Source of the DNA: an uncultured Lachnospiraceae bacterium
Lineage (GTDB): Bacteria > Bacillota > Clostridia > Lachnospirales > Lachnospiraceae
DNA: 64,000 bases
Direction: 5' to 3'
Assembly: GCA_910578335.1 (NCBI GenBank)
Contig: CAJTPU010000003.1
Span: 115,311-179,310, forward strand
Part shown: piece after piece, positions 1 through 7,945 of the stretch
Layout of the letters: every line of letters begins with the position of its first letter
How positions within the stretch are numbered: position 1 is the first letter of the stretch
The notes under the pieces: generated by a model
What the model was told of the DNA's origin: nothing
Databases searched by the model: none
What the model saw: the letters and a program-made list of their open reading frames with translations, nothing else
Made by a program: the position numbers and the translations under genes

Positions 1-448
1 CTGCTGTTCCACCAAGCGCCCTAATCTTTTCCTCAGCAGCTTTGCTGAACAGGTCGACTCTTACATCAAGCTTTTTGGTCAGTTTTCCTTTTGCAAGAAC
101 CTTCACACCGTCTTTTCTTGCATTGATGATGCCTGCCTCCAGCAAGGTATTGATATCCACAAGGCTGCCGTCTTCAAACCGCTCGAGCTGACCGATATTC
201 ACAATCACGATTTCCTTCTGGTTTCTGGGCGTAAAGCCTCTCTTCGGAATACGTCTGTATAAAGGCATCTGTCCGCCTTCAAAGCCGGCTCTGGGTGCTC
301 CTGAACGAGCCTTCTGTCCCTTATGGCCTTTACCGGCAGTCTTACCGTTGCCTGAACCATGCCCGCGGCCTCTTCTGAAATTATTGCTGTGCTTTGAGCC
401 TTCTGCAGGTCTTAAATTCGATAATTCCAATGAGTGCTCTGTACTCAT
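1..448 (-). CDS. rplO: 50S ribosomal protein L15 (partial, C-terminus beyond the left edge)
   Basis: Encodes the N-terminal ~149 residues of L15, a late-assembly protein of the large subunit. The Gly/Arg/Lys-rich N-terminal tail (residues ~20-50, GRGHGSGNGKTAGKG followed by a GFEGGQMPLYRR core) is diagnostic. The ATG at 448 is preceded by AGGAGG seven bases upstream. It is the last visible gene of the minus-strand spc operon, directly after rpmD. The final residues and stop lie off the window. Confidence 0.97.
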   Translation of the reverse strand, partial: MSTEHSLELSNLRPAEGSKHSNNFRRGRGHGSGNGKTAGKGHKGQKARSGAPRAGFEGGQMPLYRRIPKRGFTPRNQKEIVIVNIGQLERFEDGSLVDINTLLEAGIINARKDGVKVLAKGKLTKKLDVRVDLFSKAAEEKIRALGGTA

Positions 449-468
449 ATTGCCACCTCCTTATCTGC

Positions 469-663
469 TTATACTTCTTCTACTTTAATCAAATGACTAA
501 TCTGACGAATCTGTCCTCTTGTAGCTGCATTATCCGGCAGGATAACAGACTTGTTCAGCTTTCTTAAGCCCATGGATATTGCAGTAGCCTTATTCTTGGG
601 AACAGCGCCAATCGTAGATTTAACCAAAGTGATTTTCAACATCTTTTCATTCTTTTCTGCCAT
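469..663 (-). CDS. rpmD: 50S ribosomal protein L30
   Basis: A 64-residue protein of normal L30 length, with the family pattern LKITLVKSTIG near the N-terminus and a central MGLRKLNKSV segment. It binds 23S rRNA in the large subunit. The ATG has GAAAGGAG upstream. It sits between rpsE and rplO, as in other Firmicutes, with short gaps, so it is co-transcribed. Confidence 0.97.
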   Translation of the reverse strand: MAEKNEKMLKITLVKSTIGAVPKNKATAISMGLRKLNKSVILPDNAATRGQIRQISHLIKVEEV

Positions 664-707
664 CGTCTTCTCTCTCCTTTCAAGCCATAAAGCGAAATGA
701 TTTCACC

Positions 708-1217
708 TTAAGCCATAACCTCGTCTACGGCTTTACCGCGGTTTTTCGCCACTTCTTCCGGAGATTTCAACTGGCTCAATCCCGCAATGGTTGCAAGAAC
801 TACATTCTGCTTATTGTTGGAGCCTAAAGACTTTGTACGGATATTTTTGATGCCGGCAAGCTCGCACACAACACGGGCAGGACCGCCTGCAATAATACCG
901 GTACCTTCGGGAGCCCTCTTTAAAAGAACGCTTGCAGAACCGTATTTACCAATAAAATCATGTGTAATACTGTTGTTATCGTCTAATGCAACATTTACAA
1001 GATGCTTCATCGCATCCTCTTTTCCCTTGCGGATTGCCTCGGGAATTTCCGTTGCCTTTCCAAGGCCGGCGCCCACATGACCGTTACCATCGCCAACAAC
1101 TACCAAAGCTGTGAAACGGAAGTTACGACCACCCTTTACAACCTTAGTTACACGCTTGATTGTAACAACTTTTTCAGTCAATTCCAACTGACTCGCATCA
1201 ATGATTGCATGTTTCAT
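708..1217 (-). CDS. rpsE: 30S ribosomal protein S5
   Basis: A 169-residue S5, needed for translational fidelity and for start-site unwinding of mRNA together with S3 and S4. The N-terminal double-stranded-RNA-binding half (RVTKVVKGGRNFRFTALVVV, GDGNGHVGAGLGKA) and the C-terminal half (KRAPEGTGIIAGGPAR) are both intact. Length matches the family. It lies between rplR and rpmD in the spc operon. Confidence 0.98.
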   Translation of the reverse strand: MKHAIIDASQLELTEKVVTIKRVTKVVKGGRNFRFTALVVVGDGNGHVGAGLGKATEIPEAIRKGKEDAMKHLVNVALDDNNSITHDFIGKYGSASVLLKRAPEGTGIIAGGPARVVCELAGIKNIRTKSLGSNNKQNVVLATIAGLSQLKSPEEVAKNRGKAVDEVMA

Positions 1218-1235
1218 GGTTTCTTTCTTCCTTTC

Positions 1236-1604
1236 CTAGAATTGCAGTCCAGCTTCTCTGGCTGCCTCAGCTAATGCTGCGACTTTCCCGTGATATATAT
1301 AGCCGCCTCTGTCAAAGACCACTGTTGTAATCCCTTTTTCCAATGCTCTCTTTGCAATGACAGTTCCTACATATGCTGCCGCATCAACGTTATTGGTTTT
1401 TTCAAGCTCAGCCTTTACCTCTTTTTCAAGGGTAGAAGCAGAAACCAGAGTGCTTCCAACGGTATCGTCGATAATTTGAGCATACATATGACTATTGCTT
1501 CTGAACACAGCCAGACGCGGTCTTTCAGCAGTACCGCTGAAACGGTTACGAATTCTCTTGTGCTTTTTCACACGAACTTCTTGTCTTGATTCTTTTCTAA
1601 CCAT
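1236..1604 (-). CDS. rplR: 50S ribosomal protein L18
   Basis: L18 binds 5S rRNA and helps dock it on the large subunit. Visible signatures are the basic N-terminus, RLAVFRSNSHMYAQIIDD and the C-terminal VVFDRGGYIYHGKVAALAEAAREAGL. Two ATGs are possible, at 1610 and 1604. AAGGAG lies 3 bases before the first and 9 before the second. I chose 1604 because that spacing is normal and the product then starts MVRKES like its relatives. Confidence 0.96.
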   Translation of the reverse strand: MVRKESRQEVRVKKHKRIRNRFSGTAERPRLAVFRSNSHMYAQIIDDTVGSTLVSASTLEKEVKAELEKTNNVDAAAYVGTVIAKRALEKGITTVVFDRGGYIYHGKVAALAEAAREAGLQF

Positions 1605-1624
1605 TTTCATACTCTCCTTATCTG

Positions 1625-2167
1625 TTATTTCTTACCAGTCTTACCAACTTTACGTCTGATAGTCTCATCAGCATATTTGATTCCTTTGCCCTTATAAGGC
1701 TCAGGTCTTCTCTTATCTCTGATTTCAGCAGCGAATTGGCCAACTTTTTCTTTATCAATGCCCTTAACGATGATTACATTCTGTCCTTCCAAAACGGTTT
1801 CAATTCCTTCCGGGTCCGTCATCTCTACCGGATGGGAATATCCTAAGGATAAGGTCAGAACCTTACCGGACTTTGCAGCCCTGTAACCAACACCATTTAC
1901 CTCAAGCTTCTTCTCGTAACCCTCGGTAACACCCACAACCATATTGTGAATCAGTGTTCTGGTCAGTCCGTGAAGGGACTTCATCTTCTTTAAATCATTC
2001 GGTCTTGCTACCGTTACTTCCGCGCCCTCAAGCTTGATTTCCATCTCCTGAGGAAGCACCCTTTCCAGAGTACCCTTGGGACCTTTTACGGTCACCTTGT
2101 TATTTTCTGCAACTTCTACAGTTACGCCTGCAGGAATTGCGATTGGCATTCTACCTATACGTGACAT
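1625..2167 (-). CDS. rplF: 50S ribosomal protein L6
   Basis: A 180-residue L6 made of two related RNA-binding domains, located near the factor-binding site of the large subunit. The N-terminal MSRIGRMPIAIPAGV and the C-terminal motif RRPEPYKGKGIKYADE are typical. The SD GGAGGT lies seven bases before the ATG. It lies between rpsH and rplR. Confidence 0.98.
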   Translation of the reverse strand: MSRIGRMPIAIPAGVTVEVAENNKVTVKGPKGTLERVLPQEMEIKLEGAEVTVARPNDLKKMKSLHGLTRTLIHNMVVGVTEGYEKKLEVNGVGYRAAKSGKVLTLSLGYSHPVEMTDPEGIETVLEGQNVIIVKGIDKEKVGQFAAEIRDKRRPEPYKGKGIKYADETIRRKVGKTGKK

Positions 2168-2223
2168 GCCCGTACCTCCTATTATTTTGCTTGTTTAACA
2201 AGTTACTGCTCTTTTTCACTTTT

Positions 2224-2625
2224 TTACCAAACGAACGCCAGCACCTCGCCGCCAACCTGCAGCTCCCGTGCCTTTTTATCCGTGATAACACCCTGATTGG
2301 TGGAAATAATGGCAATCCCGAGACCGCCTAATACCTTGGGCAGTTCATCCTTGCCGGCATACACACGCAGTCCGGGCTTGCTGATTCTCTTGATACCGGA
2401 AATAATTCTGTCATTCTTGTCCGCGCCGTATTTAATCGTGATACGGATGGTCTTGAACGCTCCGTCGTCAATCACATCATATTTCTTGATATAACCTTCT
2501 TCCAGCAAAATCTGGGCAATCGCCAGCTTCATCTTGGAAGCAGGAACATCTACTGTATCATGCTTTGCAGTATTTGCATTACGAATTCTTGTAAGCATAT
2601 CTGCAATAGGGTCACTCATTGTCAT
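2224..2625 (-). CDS. rpsH: 30S ribosomal protein S8
   Basis: A 133-residue S8, a primary 16S rRNA binder. MTMSDPIADMLTRIRNAN at the N-terminus and the C-terminal STNQGVITDKKARE / GGEVLAFVW are signature segments. AAGGAGG lies 10 bases before the ATG. The gene is separated from upstream rpsZ by 239 bases of hairpin-forming DNA, which is unusual because this junction is usually short. In E. coli S8 represses the spc operon by binding near rplE; nothing here shows that it does so in this organism. Confidence 0.98.
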   Translation of the reverse strand: MTMSDPIADMLTRIRNANTAKHDTVDVPASKMKLAIAQILLEEGYIKKYDVIDDGAFKTIRITIKYGADKNDRIISGIKRISKPGLRVYAGKDELPKVLGGLGIAIISTNQGVITDKKARELQVGGEVLAFVW

Positions 2626-2679
2626 GATTTAGTTTCCTCCTTATCTACTTTTGACTTGAATCATGCTTCTCTTTTCATT

Positions 2680-2864
2680 CGGAGAATTCACTTCTTCGGG
2701 AAGTTTGCTCCTCTCGGAAAATTTGCCCTGCAAATTCTCTTATAGGCAAAACATAGCAATTCTTAGTCAGCGTCCTTTGCTGACTTAGAATTTCTTTTTG
2801 CCTTGGACGAAACATCGTATTTCTTAGGCGATGTTCTGTATCGCCTTAGAAATTCTTTTCGTCC
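2680..2864 (-). repeat. Nested hairpin repeats between rpsZ and rpsH
   Basis: Three stem-loops fill this interval. Unit B abuts the rpsZ stop codon: outer stem 2805-2812 with 2857-2864 (GGACGAAA/TTTCGTCC) and inner stem 2819-2832 with 2840-2853 (13 of 14 pairs). Unit A has the same plan: outer 2745-2751 with 2796-2802 (GGCAAAA/TTTTGCC) and inner 2758-2771 with 2779-2792. A third, weaker unit covers about 2683-2738, with AGAATT/AATTCT outside and two small hairpins inside. Units A and B differ in sequence in ways that keep the pairing, which points to an RNA structure within the operon mRNA. Its function is unknown. Confidence 0.75.
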
Positions 2865-3050
2865 TTACCAGCTAGCTTTCTTCACTCCGGGAATCTGTCC
2901 TTTATAAGCCAGCTCGCGGAAGCAAATTCTGCAGATTCCATATTTTCTCAAAACAGAATGAGGACGACCGCAAATCTTGCAGCGTGTATATGCTCTTGTG
3001 GAAAATTTCGGTTTGCGCTGCTGTTTTAATTTCAAAGATGTCTTAGCCAT
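2865..3050 (-). CDS. rpsZ: 30S ribosomal protein S14, zinc-binding type
   Basis: A 61-residue S14 of the short zinc-ribbon class. Cys24, Cys27, Cys40 and Cys43 (RCKICGRPH, ICRICFRELA) form the zinc site. In many Firmicutes a longer zinc-free paralogue replaces it under zinc limitation; none is visible here. Located between rplE and rpsH, as in Bacillus and Clostridia. Confidence 0.97.
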   Translation of the reverse strand: MAKTSLKLKQQRKPKFSTRAYTRCKICGRPHSVLRKYGICRICFRELAYKGQIPGVKKASW

Positions 3051-3064
3051 TCATTTACCTCCTG

Positions 3065-3604
3065 TTATTTTGCGAAAGGCATGTTGAATAATCTCAGCAA
3101 TTCACGCGCCTCTTCGTCTGTCTTTGCAGTTGTTACGAAAATGATATCCATGCCTCTTACTTTGTCAATTTTATCATATTCGATTTCAGGGAAGATAATC
3201 TGCTCCTTGATACCAAGCGCATAATTGCCTCTTCCGTCAAATGCATTCGGGTTTACACCTCTGAAGTCACGTACACGGGGTAACGCCAGGTTTACAAGGC
3301 GGTCTAAAAACTCATACATCTTCTCACCGCGCAGGGTTGTTTTACAGCCAATCGACATGCCTTCACGGATTTTAAAGTTTGCTACTGATTTCTTTGCCTT
3401 GGTCAGAACCGCTTTCTGTCCGGTGATGGTTTCCATATCCTTGACAGCGCTTTCCAAAACCTTTGCATTTTCCTTTGCCTCGCCAACGCCCATATTGACA
3501 ACAATCTTGTCAAGCTTCGGAATTTCCATCGTATTCTTGTAGCCAAACTTTTTCGTCATAGCTGCAGCGATTTCGTCTTTATATAAATCTTTTAGTCTGC
3601 TCAC
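3065..3604 (-). CDS. rplE: 50S ribosomal protein L5
   Basis: A 179-residue L5, which binds 5S rRNA and contacts the P-site tRNA. Conserved parts include MEIPKLDKIVVNMGVGEA, GCKTTLRG and DFRGVNPNAFDGRGNY. The start is a GTG at 3604, with GGAGGAGG ending 8 bases before it. A longer reading from 3634 would overlap rplX and add ten residues that L5 proteins lack, so it is rejected. Confidence 0.96.
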   Translation of the reverse strand: MSRLKDLYKDEIAAAMTKKFGYKNTMEIPKLDKIVVNMGVGEAKENAKVLESAVKDMETITGQKAVLTKAKKSVANFKIREGMSIGCKTTLRGEKMYEFLDRLVNLALPRVRDFRGVNPNAFDGRGNYALGIKEQIIFPEIEYDKIDKVRGMDIIFVTTAKTDEEARELLRLFNMPFAK

Positions 3605-3626
3605 GTTTGTTTCCTCCTCCCTGCTG

Positions 3627-3938
3627 TTAGTCAATCACTTCACCGGTAGACTTGGCAAAACGTACTTTCTTTCCGTCTTCCACCTTGAAACCGATTCTGG
3701 TTGCTTTTCCCTTATGAACATACATAACGTTGGATATATCAAGCGGCGCTTCCTTCTGCATAATGCCGCCGTTGGGATTTGCCTGTGTAGGCTTCGCATG
3801 TTTTGTAACCATATTTACGCCTTCCACAATAACCCTGTTATTTTTTCTGTCAATGGCAATTACTTTGCCCTCTTTGCCATTATCTTTACCGGTAATTACT
3901 TTCACAGTATCACCTTTTTTGATTTTTAACGTAGCCAT
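3627..3938 (-). CDS. rplX: 50S ribosomal protein L24
   Basis: A 103-residue L24, an initiator of large-subunit assembly. The N-terminal KOW motif (KIKKGDTVKVITGKDNGKEG) and the GGIMQKEAPLDISNVM segment identify it. AAGGAGGTACTGC precedes the ATG. It lies between rplN and rplE. Confidence 0.98.
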   Translation of the reverse strand: MATLKIKKGDTVKVITGKDNGKEGKVIAIDRKNNRVIVEGVNMVTKHAKPTQANPNGGIMQKEAPLDISNVMYVHKGKATRIGFKVEDGKKVRFAKSTGEVID

Positions 3939-3949
3939 GCAGTACCTCC

Positions 3950-4318
3950 TTATAATACTTCGGGAGCGAGGGAAACAATTTTCATGAACTGTTTCTCACG
4001 AAGCTCTCTAGCTACCGGTCCAAAGATACGAGTTCCTCTCGGGGTCTTGTCATCCTTGATAATTACGGCAGCGTTTTCATCAAATTTGATGTAGGAACCA
4101 TCTTTACGACGTGCGCCTTTCACGGTACGAACAACAACAGCCTTTACCACATCGCCCTTCTTTACAACGCCGCCTGGTGTTGCATCTTTAACAGAGGCAA
4201 CGATAATATCGCCAATCTGTGCATATCTTCTTGTTGAGCCGCCCATAACCCTGATGCAGAGAAGTTCCTTGGCGCCTGTGTTATCAGCAACTTTCAGTCT
4301 GCTCTCCTGCTGAACCAT
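3950..4318 (-). CDS. rplN: 50S ribosomal protein L14
   Basis: A 122-residue L14 at the subunit interface. MVQQESRLKVADNTGAKE and the C-terminal TPRGTRIFGPVARELRE are family signatures. Length is exactly that of bacterial L14. Follows rpsQ in the same operon. Confidence 0.98.
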   Translation of the reverse strand: MVQQESRLKVADNTGAKELLCIRVMGGSTRRYAQIGDIIVASVKDATPGGVVKKGDVVKAVVVRTVKGARRKDGSYIKFDENAAVIIKDDKTPRGTRIFGPVARELREKQFMKIVSLAPEVL

Positions 4319-4351
4319 ATTTATTCTCCTTCCAATATAGTAACCGTACGA

Positions 4352-4606
4352 TTATTTCGCTCTTTCAACAATTTCAACAAGTCTCCACCTCTTGTCCTTG
4401 GACAAAGGTCTTGTCTCCATCACCTTGACAGTATCGCCGATATTACATTCGTTGTTCTCATCATGTGCTTTCAACTTGTAGGTATCCTTTACAATCTTCT
4501 TGTAAAGAGGATGCTTTACGCGGTTCTCGATAGCAACAACGATTGTTTTATCCATTTTATTGCTTACCACCTTGCCGGTACGTGTTTTTCTTAAATTTCT
4601 TTCCAC
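4352..4606 (-). CDS. rpsQ: 30S ribosomal protein S17
   Basis: An 84-residue S17 with the OB-fold pattern RKTRTGKVVSNKMDKTI and the KAHDENNECNIGD turn followed by ETRPLSKDKRWRL. It binds 16S rRNA in the small subunit. Between rpmC and rplN. Confidence 0.98.
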   Translation of the reverse strand: MERNLRKTRTGKVVSNKMDKTIVVAIENRVKHPLYKKIVKDTYKLKAHDENNECNIGDTVKVMETRPLSKDKRWRLVEIVERAK

Positions 4607-4674
4607 GGTTAAATCTCCTTTCTGAAATTCCGCCCACTCTGTGAGCTATCTGAATGATAGGGAACGCTCCAAAA

Positions 4675-4878
4675 TTAAGCATTGGCTTTTTGTGTCATAA
4701 TCGTCTGAATACGGGCAATGTTCTTTCTTACTTCTTTGATTCTTGCCGTATTATCCAACTGGTTTGTCGCGTTCTGGAATCTCAAATTGAAAAGCTCTTT
4801 TTTCGCAGCAACTAATTCGTTTGCCAATTCTGCTTCTGATTTATTTCTCAAATCTTCTACATACTTACTCTTTTTCAT
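4675..4878 (-). CDS. rpmC: 50S ribosomal protein L29
   Basis: A 67-residue L29 near the peptide exit tunnel, identified by the helical-hairpin pattern ELVAAKKELFNLRFQNATNQL and ARIKEVRKNIARI. The ATG at 4878 overlaps the 3' end of rplP by 14 bases and uses a GGAGG inside rplP, which indicates translational coupling. An upstream in-frame extension reading through rplP is not part of the protein. Confidence 0.96.
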   Translation of the reverse strand: MKKSKYVEDLRNKSEAELANELVAAKKELFNLRFQNATNQLDNTARIKEVRKNIARIQTIMTQKANA

Positions 4879-5305
4879 TTGACACACCGCCTTCCAAATC
4901 TGCTTTAGAAACAATCTTACACTTACAAGGGAGTTTGTGCATTGCAAGACGTAATGCTTCTTTTGCGGACTCCTCGGGAACTCCTGCGATTTCAAACATT
5001 ACACGTCCAGGTTTCACAACTGCCACCCAGTATTCCAGGGAACCTTTACCGGAACCCATACGTGTTTCTGCCGGTTTTGCCGTAACCGGTTTATCCGGGA
5101 AAATCTTTATCCATACTTTACCGGTACGTTTTGTATAACGTGTCAGTGCAATACGGGCTGCCTCTATCTGATTGGACTTAATCCAGCAGGGCTCCGTAGC
5201 CACCAGACCGTACTCGCCATAGGTAAGCGTATTGCCTCTTAAAGCCTTGCCTGCCATACTGCCACGGAATTGTTTACGACGTTTTACTCTCTTAGGCATT
5301 AACAT
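4865..5305 (-). CDS. rplP: 50S ribosomal protein L16
   Basis: A 146-residue L16, which organises the A-site region of the large subunit. MLMPKRVKRRKQFRG, GSGKGSLEYWVAVVKPG and the C-terminal AMHKLPCKCKIV are diagnostic. Its last codons overlap rpmC. It follows rpsC by two bases. Confidence 0.98.
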   Translation of the reverse strand: MLMPKRVKRRKQFRGSMAGKALRGNTLTYGEYGLVATEPCWIKSNQIEAARIALTRYTKRTGKVWIKIFPDKPVTAKPAETRMGSGKGSLEYWVAVVKPGRVMFEIAGVPEESAKEALRLAMHKLPCKCKIVSKADLEGGVSNEKE

Positions 5306-5307
5306 AA

Positions 5308-5961
5308 CTATTTCTCGCTCCCTTCCTTGTTTTTAGTGGGAAGAACTTCGCCTTTGTATATCCATACCTTAACGCCAACCTTGCCGTATGTGGTATCAGC
5401 CTCAGCGAAGCCGTAATCAATATCTGCTCTCAATGTCTGAAGGGGAATGGTTCCTTCGCTGTAAAACTCGGTACGAGCCATATCAGCGCCGCCTAGACGT
5501 CCGGAGCAGGATGTTTTAATTCCCAGTGCGCCCGCCTTCATGGTTCTGCCCATGCAGGATTTCATGGCGCGTCTGAAAGATACACGGTTCTCAAGCTGCT
5601 GCGCAATATTTTCCGCAACAAGCTGTGCATCCTTATCAGGTCTCTTGATTTCTTTGATATCAACAAGAACCTTTTTGTCGGTAAGCTTTGCAAGCTCATT
5701 TTTGGTCACTTCAATCTCAGCACCGCCCTTGCCGATTACAACACCGGGCTTTGCTGTGTAAATCACGACTTTCACCCTGTCGGATGCTCTTTCGATTTCA
5801 ATTTTGGAAACACCGGCAGCATACAATTTCTTTTTCAGGTACTTTCTGATATTGTAATCTTCAACTAAATAGTCTGAGAATTCTGCTTCAGCGTACCATT
5901 TGGAATCCCAATCTTTAATAACGCCGACTCTAAGGCCGTGAGGATTAACTTTCTGTCCCAT
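5308..5961 (-). CDS. rpsC: 30S ribosomal protein S3
   Basis: A 217-residue S3 with an N-terminal KH domain (GVVIGKGGAEIE around residues 70-85) and the C-terminal S3 domain (GRLGGADMARTEFYSEG). It helps form the mRNA entry site. The start is taken at the ATG of MGQKVNPHG (5961), 10 bases after GGGAG. A twelve-residue upstream extension is not supported by the family. Confidence 0.97.
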   Translation of the reverse strand: MGQKVNPHGLRVGVIKDWDSKWYAEAEFSDYLVEDYNIRKYLKKKLYAAGVSKIEIERASDRVKVVIYTAKPGVVIGKGGAEIEVTKNELAKLTDKKVLVDIKEIKRPDKDAQLVAENIAQQLENRVSFRRAMKSCMGRTMKAGALGIKTSCSGRLGGADMARTEFYSEGTIPLQTLRADIDYGFAEADTTYGKVGVKVWIYKGEVLPTKNKEGSEK

Positions 5962-5983
5962 AAATACTAAGCTCCCTTCCTTC

Positions 5984-6373
5984 CTACTTCTTCTCATCCA
6001 AAATGATGGTAATGTGGCTCATCTTCTTCTCAATCCTGTAAGCCCTGCCCTGCGCTCTGGGTCTTACGCGCTTCATGGTAGGCCCTTTGTTGGCAAAGCA
6101 CTCTGCAACATACAGGTTTTCCGGATTGCAGCCATTGTTGTTTTCGGCGTTTGCAATCGCTGATTCTAACAGCTTCTTTATCACGCTGGAAGCGTATCTG
6201 GGATTGTACGTCAGCACTGCAATCGCAGTCTGCACATCCTTGCCTCTGATGGCATCCAGTACGAAACATGCCTTCTGAACAGAAACCCTTGCGTAAGATA
6301 ACTTTGCTGAAGGTCTTGTATCTTTTACGGCATTTCTTTCTCTCTTAATTTGACTTCTATGTCCTTTAGCCAT
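5984..6373 (-). CDS. rplV: 50S ribosomal protein L22
   Basis: A 129-residue L22, whose extended loop lines the exit tunnel (the tunnel loop carries GPTMKRVRPRAQGRAYRI). GAAAGGAGGACAAATTCT precedes the ATG. It lies between rpsS and rpsC in the usual order. Confidence 0.97.
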   Translation of the reverse strand: MAKGHRSQIKRERNAVKDTRPSAKLSYARVSVQKACFVLDAIRGKDVQTAIAVLTYNPRYASSVIKKLLESAIANAENNNGCNPENLYVAECFANKGPTMKRVRPRAQGRAYRIEKKMSHITIILDEKK

Positions 6374-6428
6374 AGAATTTGTCCTCCTTTCAACTTGTCG
6401 CCCGCATCACGCTTAGCACCGGACGTTT

Positions 6429-6710
6429 CTATCTTACCTTGGATTTCTTTTCGTCTTTTCCATGTCCTCTGAAGGTTCTGGTTGCAACAAACTCTCCAAG
6501 CTTGTGTCCTACCATATCTTCTGTTACATATACCGGAACGTGCTTTCTGCCGTCATGCACTGCAAACGTATGTCCCACGAAAGAGGGGAATATTGTGGAG
6601 CGGCGGGACCAGGTTTTGATAACCTGTTTCTGTCCCGAAGCATTCATGGCGTCTACCTTTTTCAGTAAGCTTGCGTCAGCGAACGGTCCTTTTTTCAGTG
6701 ATCTAGACAT
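6429..6710 (-). CDS. rpsS: 30S ribosomal protein S19
   Basis: A 93-residue S19 in the head of the small subunit. MSRSLKKGPFAD, WSRRSTIFPSFVGHT and HKLGEFVATRTFRGHG are signature stretches. Between rplB and rplV. Confidence 0.98.
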   Translation of the reverse strand: MSRSLKKGPFADASLLKKVDAMNASGQKQVIKTWSRRSTIFPSFVGHTFAVHDGRKHVPVYVTEDMVGHKLGEFVATRTFRGHGKDEKKSKVR

Positions 6711-6726
6711 TGTCTTTCCTCCTTAA

Positions 6727-7569
6727 CTATTTGATAGCCTTGCCGTCTCTTCTTCTCACAATCAGCTTATTAGACTTGTTTTTCTTCTTACGAGTCTTAT
6801 AGCCGAGTGCGGGCTTGCCCCAAGGGGTGCTGGGACCCGGACGTCCGATACCGGTCTTTCCTTCACCACCGCCATGAGGATGGTCGTTGGGGTTCATAAC
6901 AGAACCGCGTACCGTGGGACGAATGCCCATATTGCGCTTACGTCCTGCTTTACCGATATTAATCAGATTGTGCTCAGCATTGCCTACAATACCTACCGTT
7001 GCCCTGCATACCAGAGGAATCATTCTCATCTCGCCGGAGGGAAGTCTCAGGGTAGCATACTTACCTTCTTTTGCCATGAGCTGTGCGCTGTTGCCAGCAG
7101 AACGAACAAGCTGTCCGCCCTTGCCGGGATACAATTCAATATTGTGTAACTGCGTACCTACGGGAATCTCGGATAAGGGAAGGCAGTTGCCCACTCTTAC
7201 TTCCGCCGTAGCGCCGTTCATTACCTTCATGCCGTCGGTCAGTCCCTGCGGTGCAAGAATATATGACTTCTGTCCGTCCGCATAGCAGATTAACGCGATA
7301 TTTGCAGACCTGTTAGGGTCATATTCGATACCAACTACCGTTGCAGGGATACCATCCTTGTTTCTCTTGAAATCGATAATTCTGTATTTTCTTCTGGAAC
7401 CGCCTCCGCGGTGTCTTACTGTAATCTTACCTTGGTTGTTACGACCAGCATTCTTTGCCAAAGATACGCAAAGGGATTTCTCCGGTTCCTGCTTGGTAAT
7501 CTCAGAGAAATCAGAACCTGTCATATGCCTTCTGGAAGGTGTATATGGGTTATATGTCTTGATTCCCAT
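6727..7569 (-). CDS. rplB: 50S ribosomal protein L2
   Basis: A 280-residue L2, required for subunit association and peptidyl-transferase activity. The C-terminal block RGSVMNPNDHPHGGGEG, with the universally conserved histidines, and the following GRPGPSTPWGKPALG are intact. Full family length. Between rplW and rpsS. Confidence 0.98.
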   Translation of the reverse strand: MGIKTYNPYTPSRRHMTGSDFSEITKQEPEKSLCVSLAKNAGRNNQGKITVRHRGGGSRRKYRIIDFKRNKDGIPATVVGIEYDPNRSANIALICYADGQKSYILAPQGLTDGMKVMNGATAEVRVGNCLPLSEIPVGTQLHNIELYPGKGGQLVRSAGNSAQLMAKEGKYATLRLPSGEMRMIPLVCRATVGIVGNAEHNLINIGKAGRKRNMGIRPTVRGSVMNPNDHPHGGGEGKTGIGRPGPSTPWGKPALGYKTRKKKNKSNKLIVRRRDGKAIK

Positions 7570-7645
7570 TGTTATATCTCCTTTACTTGTGATTATTTGC
7601 GCAGCGCTCTGCGCCGCATACCTTAACCTGCCGGATATCTTTTAT

Positions 7646-7945
7646 TTATAAGCCGGCAAAAATCTCGATATCCTTGCTGTCCTCCGTGAGCTGCACGATA
7701 GCCTTTTTGGTCTTTGCCGTCTTGCCATAAGTCATGCCGCGTCTTTTGGTTTTGCCCGCGCAGTTCATGGTGTTGACTTTCTTTACCTTGGTGCCGTCAA
7801 ACATTTTCTCGACAGCTTCCTTAATCTGTGTCTTATTTGCTTCCGGATGAACCAGAAAAGTATACTTCTTCTCGCTCATACCAGCCATACTCTTTTCAGT
7901 GATAACCGGTTTGAGGATTACGTCATAATATTTAACATCTGCCAT
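7646..7945 (-). CDS. rplW: 50S ribosomal protein L23
   Basis: A 99-residue L23 at the tunnel exit, where nascent-chain factors dock. The segment DVILKPVITEKSM near the N-terminus is typical. The start at 7945 follows GGAGG by nine bases and overlaps the last codons of rplD by 14 bases, so the two are translationally coupled. A nine-residue upstream extension is rejected. A TGCCGG/CCGGCA hairpin (7629-7657) spans its stop codon. Confidence 0.96.
   Translation of the reverse strand: MADVKYYDVILKPVITEKSMAGMSEKKYTFLVHPEANKTQIKEAVEKMFDGTKVKKVNTMNCAGKTKRRGMTYGKTAKTKKAIVQLTEDSKDIEIFAGL

Noticed and set aside
787..1080. Plus-strand reading frames across the ribosomal protein operon
   Set aside because: They mirror conserved r-protein genes, lack ribosome-binding sites and have no recognisable products.
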